Source of the DNA: Trichomonas vaginalis G3
Taxonomy: Eukaryota > Parabasalia > Trichomonadida > Trichomonadidae
Direction: 5' to 3'
NCBI RefSeq assembly: GCF_026262505.1
Contig: NC_067207.1
Coordinates: 3,790,252 to 3,854,251 of the forward strand
DNA: 64,000 nucleotides
Both the position numbers and the translations under genes were made by a program. This document shows positions 59,806 through 64,000 of the stretch, piece after piece. Position 1 is the stretch's first letter; every line of letters starts with the position of its first letter. A model generated the notes under the pieces. It saw only the letters and a list, made by a program, of their open reading frames with translations, searched no databases and had not been told where the DNA came from.

Positions 59806-60122
59806 TAGAAAAAAGGGTAGAAATGAGGTTAGATCTAACCATCTACCCTAAAATATATTTTTATTGAATTCTGAGTAAAATTCTGAGTAAAATGACATAT
59901 GGAACACATACTTTTTCAGTAAGGACATATGGGGTAGAAATGAGGGTAGAAAAGAGGTTAGATCTAACCATCTACCCTAAAATATATTTTTATTGAATTC
60001 TGTATAAAATTCTGAGTAAAATGACATATGGAACACATACTTTTTCAGTAAGGACATATGGGGTAGAAATGAGGGTAGAAAAGAGGTGAGATCTAACCAT
60101 CTACCCTAAAATATATTTTTGG
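59806..60122. repeat. Intergenic repeats, inverted relative to those before the gene
   Basis: Two direct copies of about 122 bp (from about 59,878 and about 60,000) with GACATATGGAACACATACTT and GGTTAGATCTAACC, the latter a perfect 14-bp palindrome extended by GGGTAGA/TCTACCC arms. The GGGTAGATGG and TAAAATATATTTTT parts mirror 58,583-58,802. Confidence 0.85.
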
Positions 60123-60129
60123 GTCATTT

Positions 60130-60260
60130 ACACTCATTTACGATGAAGTCTTGACAAAACATATACGAAGAAGTTTATTTCCTGTGTTGTTGTCAAAATG
60201 TCATGTTGTCACTATTTTCAAAAAGATGTTAGTTGACCGAGTGACCGAGGGACCTGGTTC
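60130..60260. repeat. Inverted copy of the 58,440-58,562 module
   Basis: TACGATGAAGTCTTGACAAA units, then TTTATTTCCTGTGTTGTTGT, then TCATGTTGTCAC and GTTAGTTGACCGAG...GAGGGACCTGGTTCCACC. This is the reverse complement of the corresponding parts upstream of the previous gene. Confidence 0.85.
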
Positions 60261-60322
60261 CACCTAAAATATATTTTTGCTGAAAAAAATGACCAAATTT
60301 CATGAATTTCCTCATATGTTTG

Positions 60323-60422
60323 CTACCCTCGGAAAACCGAGGGTAGAGATTCCGTACGAAAATCGTAAAAAAACTCTATGAAAACAGTGAAAAAATGCGA
60401 CCCCGACTTTTTCCGGGGTCGC
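60323..60422. terminator. Two strong intergenic hairpins
   Basis: 60,323-60,346 is CTACCCTCGG, AAAA, CCGAGGGTAG (10-bp stem). 60,397-60,422 is GCGACCCCG, a short loop, then CGGGGTCGC. The flanks AAAACTCTATGAAAACAGTG and CTCATGAAAATCGT also flank the coding repeats in the gene at 61,230. They could act in transcript ending or RNA processing; that role is inference. Confidence 0.6.
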
Positions 60423-60504
60423 CTAAAACTCATGAAAATCGTAAAAAAACTCTATGAAATCATATCTTTTATACAAGATAGAAAAAATAAAATAAAGTTA
60501 GTTT

Positions 60505-60544
60505 TTTTAAAATATTTTTTTTATTTTGTATGTAAGAACAGGAA
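60505..60544 (+). promoter_or_regulatory. Maverick promoter motif before the 60,545 gene
   Basis: AAAATATTTTTTTTATTTTG, then TATGTAAGAACAGGAA and the ATG. Same arrangement as before KilA-N. Confidence 0.65.
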
Positions 60545-61159
60545 ATGACAAACATTGAGTTTGAAACAGTTAAAAAGATAGACAATGACACCAAAGTGGT
60601 TAGAATAGGTGATTTAAACGTAAGATACTCAAAGAAATACAAAAAATATTCTTTGTCAGACATTTTAACACTATCTGGAAAGAAAACATCCCACGACTGG
60701 GTTAGAAATGCTTCAACTCAGAAAATTTTGACAAGAAATCCTGAGCTGATGATATCGGTAAGATTCTATGGAACAAGAGCATATCTTATAGACAAAAGTC
60801 TTATACCAGTAGTTTTGTTCTGGATTGACCCAGTTGTTGGATATAATTTCATAACATATGGTTCATTCGATACGGAACGTTGCAGTGAAGGCTTACTTTA
60901 CATCGTTCAGAAACCGAAGGACTTCAATACAAAGAGATATAAGATAGGAAGAACATTTAATATAACTCAAAGATATGACAGTACAGTCAATAGAGTTAAG
61001 GTTGTGTTTGTTAACGATATGAGAGCTGCTGAAACAGAACTACTTGAAAAGTTTGAGAAAATGTATGGTGCTCCCACGAAAGGTAAAGAAACGTTTGAAG
61101 TAGATGAGATCGACAAAGCTATAAAATTATTTGACGAAGTTGCTGAAAAATACATGTAA
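60545..61159 (+). CDS. KilA-N-like protein with T5orf172 (GIY-YIG-like) domain, Maverick
   Basis: 204 residues. The N-terminal part (about 15-105) resembles a KilA-N/BRO-type domain: YSLSDILTLSG, SHDWVRNASTQKIL, and GTRAYLIDKSLIPVVLFWIDPVVGYNF. The C-terminal part (about 115-185) starts GLLYIVQKPKDFNTKRYKIG and continues RTFNITQRYDSTVNRVKVVF, then DMRAAETELLEKFE. This is the pattern of the T5orf172/MUG113 group related to GIY-YIG nucleases: YIV, then K-G-R, then a Glu on a helix. That fusion is common in large DNA viruses. It may bind and nick DNA. Unlike the two other KilA-N genes here it has no palindromic insert. The stop overlaps TAAA. Looks whole. Confidence 0.75.
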   Translation: MTNIEFETVKKIDNDTKVVRIGDLNVRYSKKYKKYSLSDILTLSGKKTSHDWVRNASTQKILTRNPELMISVRFYGTRAYLIDKSLIPVVLFWIDPVVGYNFITYGSFDTERCSEGLLYIVQKPKDFNTKRYKIGRTFNITQRYDSTVNRVKVVFVNDMRAAETELLEKFEKMYGAPTKGKETFEVDEIDKAIKLFDEVAEKYM

Positions 61160-61202
61160 AGCGTTTATTTTTGGTCTTTTGTGAAAGCCAGAAAATAACG
61201 CT

Positions 61203-61247
61203 AATTTTATTTTTATTTTATTTTTTATTTTGTATGTAAAGACAGAA
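61203..61247 (+). promoter_or_regulatory. Maverick promoter motif before the 61,248 ATG
   Basis: TTTTATTTTATTTTTTATTT, then TGTATGTAAAGACAGAAATG. The core is GTAAAGAC where the other genes have GTAAGAAC. Its position shows that the ATG at 61,248 is probably the real start, not the upstream in-frame codon at 61,230, because 61,230 lies inside the motif. Confidence 0.6.
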
Positions 61248-62141
61248 ATGTCAACAACAGAGAACACAACAACTGCTATCGTTCATGAAGCCATAAGTGA
61301 AGAATACGAGTGGGTTCAGTATAACAAACAGTTACGTCTCATTCGTTCGGTCAAAGATGACATGTACCAAATGCAAAGTATTTTGACAGCATGTTTTGCT
61401 CCAGATACTAAGCTTCCTAAAGACTGGTTTAGGAACCAAAGCACTATTGAACTATTAAATGAAGCACAGCGAGACATACTTTTTTCTGAAAATCGTGAAG
61501 AACAGCGAGTGGGAGAAAAACCCCAGTCGCCAAAACTCTATGAAAACAGTGAAGAACAGCGAGTGGGAGAAAAACCCCAGTCGCCAAAACTCTATGAAAA
61601 TCGTGAAAAATTGCCAAATGGTTTGAGAGGTTGGTATGTACATAGACTTCTCGTAAATAATGTGGCACAATGGGCTTCAGCTCGCTATTCATGGTATGTT
61701 TGTAAACTTCTTGACGAACTTCACAGACAAGAACGCGAAGAGCTAGAGAACAAGCTTGAAGCAAAAGACAAAAACATACAGAAAAGAATACCACGTTCGG
61801 TACCAAAAGGAAAGGAAAAGAACTATAAGTATATGATTTACACTGAAGAGATGGAAAATGAAGAAGACAGAGATATGGTTATGTTGCATTTAGTCAGAAG
61901 AAACAACAAAAGCTTTTACGACTTAGCTAAGATTTACAAATCTGACAGAAATTGGTTCTATCGCGAAAACTTACCGATTTCAATGACACCGAATGAAGAT
62001 GTTAAACAGATAGTTCAAGACACACTTCCTCAAACACACTATGATATGAAAGGTTGTACAATACTTACATTCAAAGAAGATTTGCCGCTACTGAAGGAAA
62101 AAATAACAGAGTATTTTGACAACTTCAAACAAGCAGAGTAA
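61248..62141 (+). CDS. KilA-N domain protein with C-terminal domain, Maverick, internal 18-residue repeats
   Basis: The start chosen is MSTTENTTTAIVHE at 61,248 (297 residues), because the promoter motif covers the alternative at 61,230. The KilA-N part includes LPKDWFRNQSTIELLNEA and the signature LRGWYVHRLLVNNVAQWASA. Between them stand two 18-residue repeats (core EEQRVGEKPQSPKLYEN; 61,488-61,595), encoded by 54-bp units like the intergenic hairpin module at 60,365-60,445. A coiled-coil (ELENKLEAKDKNIQKRI) follows, then a C-terminal domain (YKYMIYTEEMENEEDRDMVM) that may correspond to the DUF3627-type region often paired with KilA-N in viruses; I am unsure of that. It ends with the same 17-mer as the first KilA-N gene. 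Looks whole. Confidence 0.75.
   Translation: MSTTENTTTAIVHEAISEEYEWVQYNKQLRLIRSVKDDMYQMQSILTACFAPDTKLPKDWFRNQSTIELLNEAQRDILFSENREEQRVGEKPQSPKLYENSEEQRVGEKPQSPKLYENREKLPNGLRGWYVHRLLVNNVAQWASARYSWYVCKLLDELHRQEREELENKLEAKDKNIQKRIPRSVPKGKEKNYKYMIYTEEMENEEDRDMVMLHLVRRNNKSFYDLAKIYKSDRNWFYRENLPISMTPNEDVKQIVQDTLPQTHYDMKGCTILTFKEDLPLLKEKITEYFDNFKQAE
61488..61595 (+). repeat. 54-bp coding repeats resembling an intergenic hairpin module
   Basis: Two 54-bp units and the start of a third. GCGAGTGGGAG...CCCCAGTCGC can form an imperfect hairpin, followed by CAAAACTCTATGAAAACAGT. The intergenic 60,361-60,445 has the same flanks around a strong hairpin. Being a multiple of three, the units keep the frame. 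Confidence 0.85.
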
Positions 62142-62202
62142 ATGAACCATTTATTTTTCAAGCTTGACACCAAAGATGGCTCAGGTAGCTCTATAAGGTA
62201 AA

Positions 62203-62530
62203 TTGTCTTGTCAAATCCTTCTGGCATTCCGAGTCCTTCCATCCGACAGGAAAAAAATTTCCCGACAACTGGAAAAAAATTTCCTTCCAACAGGAAAAAA
62301 ATTTCCTTCCAACTGGAAAAAATTTTCCTTCCGACAGGAAAAATTTTTCCTGTTGTTCGTCCGTAAACCATTCAAATTTTCGAAAATTGAGAACTTTTTG
62401 GCCGACCTTCAGAAAAAGTTTTTCCTTCCGACAGAAAAAGTTTTTCCTTCCGACAGGAAAAGTTTTTCCTTCCGACAGGAAAAAAATTTCCGGACAAATG
62501 GAAGAACTCTTCCTTCCGACAGGACACAAA
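62203..62530. repeat. About 22-bp tandem repeat (CCTTCCGACAGGAAAAA)
   Basis: Two runs (62,227-62,357 and 62,413-62,525) of short units built from CCTTCCGACAGG and AAAAAATTTCC, each with a small dyad GGAAAAAxxTTTTTCC. The open frames on both strands through this stretch are low-complexity products of the repeat (FLPTEKVFPSDRK type) and are not supported as genes. Confidence 0.85.
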
Positions 62531-62532
62531 CG

Positions 62533-62635
62533 GATGGCTGACGTTCCTCTTCCTGAATGTCTTCCAAAGCCAGAAGAACCGACAGCCCCAGCACCACAAC
62601 AGACTAAGACAAACACTTACATTTTTCAAGCTTGA
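62533..62635 (+). pseudogene. Proline-rich end of a Maverick gene, remnant
   Basis: A short peptide (ADVPLPECLPKPEEPTAPAP) ending in FQA and a stop at 62,635, with the tandem repeat immediately upstream in place of a gene body. Codon use looks coding. It ends inside the same palindromic TCAAGCTTGA as the convergent ATPase gene. Probably the tail of a gene whose body has been lost or replaced by the repeat. Confidence 0.35.
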
Positions 62636-63500
62636 CTTTTTACAATTTGAACTTTGTTTGCGTAGATATGAATTCTGAAAGAAGTATGAGGGTCTTGTAT
62701 GACTTTGTACTTCTCCCATAGTTCATGTCTGTCAAACTTACCTGCCATGGACTCTTTCATAAGTTCCATGAAATCGTCTTCGGACAATCCGGGGAAAAGT
62801 ACAATGTCAGTAAGTATTCTCTTTACATCCTTACTTAAACTCTTGGCTGTCTGTACACAAATGACAACTGAAATGTTAAAGTGTCTGAGCTTCTTAAGAA
62901 TTCGACACATGTCTTGTTCTCTGTTCTTTAACAAAGGATGAGAAGCAAAGTCATCTAAGATAAGAAGACATCTGTGAGGGTAAGTCTTCCAATCGTAAGA
63001 TTGCAATTTCTTCGAAATGTATTCTATCTCTTTCTGTTTGTTTCTGAAGTGTTTCTTCTCTAATATTCTCTGCATTTCCTCATTTGGGTCTTTAAACTTC
63101 GAATTGACATACTCATTTATAGCATTGTACTTCAAAACTCTTCTTTGGTACTTCTTTATCCAATCTAACAACTCAGAGTCTTTTATACATACTAACTTAG
63201 ACTTCTTTATATATCTTTGAACGAATTGACGGTTTGGTCAAATTGACCCGAAGTACTACAAATGACTACTAACTCATAGAATGGGTTCTTCTCATCTAGT
63301 TCTTGTTGTTGTGCAGCCATTTTAAGATAAGTGAAAGTCTTACCAGACCCAGGTGGTGCAATTAGACCTGTTATACCATTCTGAGCAAATAAAACTTGTC
63401 ATGTATGGTTTATTCTGAGCATTTTCCAACTTCCTCTTGTTCTTATTTATTTAAAATTCTCAAATTTCTTGTCAATGTCAGCAAACTTTTTTTCTAACAT
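62626..63500 (-). pseudogene. Maverick/Polinton packaging ATPase (A32/FtsK-HerA type), broken
   Basis: Start MLEKKFADIDKKF at 63,500. A Walker A motif (PPGSGKT) is readable near 63,350, and Walker B appears as CLLILDDF near 63,000, followed by the FNISVVICVQ strand expected after it. This is the ATPase thought to pack DNA into Polinton capsids, one of the core markers of the group. It runs opposite to the other genes here. The copy is broken, with about two breaks in its first half, while the second half (63,171-62,626) is open. Its 3' end overlaps the proline-rich remnant by 10 bp. Confidence 0.8.
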
Positions 63501-63535
63501 ATTTTAGAAAAATTAAAATTTTTATCTTTTAGAAA
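63501..63535. promoter_or_regulatory. Divergent Maverick promoter region
   Basis: Only 35 bp separate the ATPase start (minus, 63,500) and the next start (plus, 63,536). The sequence is A/T-only apart from three G/C bases. TTTTTATCTTTTAGAAAATG on the plus side resembles the TATTTT...GTAAGAAC motif weakly. Confidence 0.5.
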
Positions 63536-63975
63536 ATGTCTAGCGATTCGCTATCTATATTCGAGACAAGCTTTTCGACAGCAAAACATCTGTCGACCAT
63601 AAATATTACATAGTGTAAACAAGAAAGGTGAATTTGTTCTAAAGTTCTGTTTCTGGGAATATGACAAGAACCATAAAACATTAAGCAGAGAAGTCTTAAA
63701 ATTTGTCAATGACAGACTTGTTGACAGAGATGACGCCTCTTGGAGAGATGAAGTCCAACAAAACTTCTAGAATGCAAGAAGACACATGCGCTGTTCTTGA
63801 AAAATGAATAGAAAACAGAATAGAAGAGCTATTAAAGGACAAAGACCTTTTACAAAAATATGGTTCTGAGAAGTTTGACATAACTCCACCAGAAAAGAGA
63901 AGAGAGAAAAAAAGAAAAGAAAGTAGAAGAAGAGAAGAAAGAACCAGAGCCAGAGAAAAGAAATTTGACATGTAA
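63536..63975 (+). pseudogene. Broken Maverick gene, unknown protein
   Basis: Coding-like pieces include FVLKFCFWEYDKNHKTLSRE and a lysine/arginine/glutamate-rich end (KRREKKRKESRRREER). It is a fossil with a few breaks. The end TAAAA fits the trichomonad poly(A) signal. Family not recognised. Confidence 0.5.
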
Positions 63976-64000
63976 AAATAAAATTTTATTTTTAGAACAT
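63976..64000 (+). promoter_or_regulatory. Probable promoter of the next Maverick gene
   Basis: AAATTTTATTTTTAGAACAT at the window edge matches the TATTTT...AGAAC pattern found before the other Maverick genes. The following ATG would lie at or just past the edge. Confidence 0.4.

Larger units (their letters stand above)
13862..64000. mobile_element. Fossil Maverick/Polinton, interior expanded by satellite, extends past the window
   Basis: The right part carries the packaging ATPase and KilA-N genes typical of T. vaginalis Mavericks. The left part has a short broken gene remnant and GC-rich hairpins of the same style. Between them lies the 25-bp satellite, which shares sequence with the right-hand genes. 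No terminal inverted repeat of the element is visible, so 13,862 is an estimated edge. The element as a whole is broken: several genes look open over full length, while at least three are fragmentary. The open genes suggest modest age. Whether left remnant and right genes belong to one insertion is inferred. Confidence 0.55.

Noticed and set aside
62039-62719. Several overlapping frames rich in Phe, Lys and Ser
   Set aside because: They are translations of the 22-bp repeat or the antisense of the ATPase and KilA-N genes.
1-64000. tRNA, rRNA or other known RNA genes
   Set aside because: None recognised on reading; none of the long hairpins resembles a cloverleaf.

Overview
The window looks like nuclear DNA of a parabasalid protist, most likely Trichomonas vaginalis or a close relative. 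The evidence is high A+T, a DD34D mariner like the known T. vaginalis mariners, Maverick/Polinton genes (A32-like packaging ATPase, KilA-N proteins), stop codons that run into the UAAA motif used as poly(A) signal in this species, and a TCACT initiator-like element 12 nt before one start codon. The species call is inference.

Layout. (1) 1-7,830 is transposon-rich and its genes are on the minus strand. A pogo/Tigger-type (DDE_1) transposase reading frame (6,381-4,564) and a ubiquitin-specific protease frame (3,258-1,489) are separated only by a mariner (3,261-4,563) inserted at TA. Removing the mariner and one TA leaves a single open frame, so this locus appears to have encoded a transposase-deubiquitinase fusion. 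Upstream lie a second, decayed HTH fragment (6,673-6,416) and a frameshifted gene (7,804-7,071). (2) 7,830-13,860 holds no convincing gene. It has a foldback element with 132-bp units (8,007-9,532), an 810-bp MITE with about 160-bp terminal inverted repeats full of TCGCGA boxes (10,837-11,646), and a string of long stem-loops (12,250-13,365). (3) 13,862-64,000 is a fossil Maverick/Polinton, continuing past the window, whose interior is occupied by a roughly 42-kb 25-bp satellite (14,337-56,470). The satellite contains two nearly identical 1.3-kb TIR elements, a 10-kb block in opposite orientation and a 25-base gap. (4) 56,498-64,000 carries the Maverick genes: an unknown protein, KilA-N, an unknown coiled-coil protein, a KilA-like/T5orf172 protein, a second KilA-N protein, the ATPase (minus) and a broken divergent gene.

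The points most worth following are these. The transposase-USP frame is interrupted by the mariner. Hairpin modules found between Maverick genes also occur in frame inside two KilA-N genes, at the same loop of the domain, much as Rickettsia palindromic elements do. The satellite contains exact 45-nt copies of the neighbouring KilA-N coding sequence, and short runs of the satellite unit sit between nearby Maverick genes, so it probably arose from this element. Four or five Maverick genes share one upstream motif. The inverted satellite block can be flipped to restore the end of the 1.3-kb element and a known downstream sequence, which points to a misoriented contig or an inversion.

Sequence quality falls in parts of the array (mainly 32,612-42,759 and about 43,000-48,500), where single-base indels are dense. 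Open frames inside the array are by-products of the repeat and are not annotated as genes.
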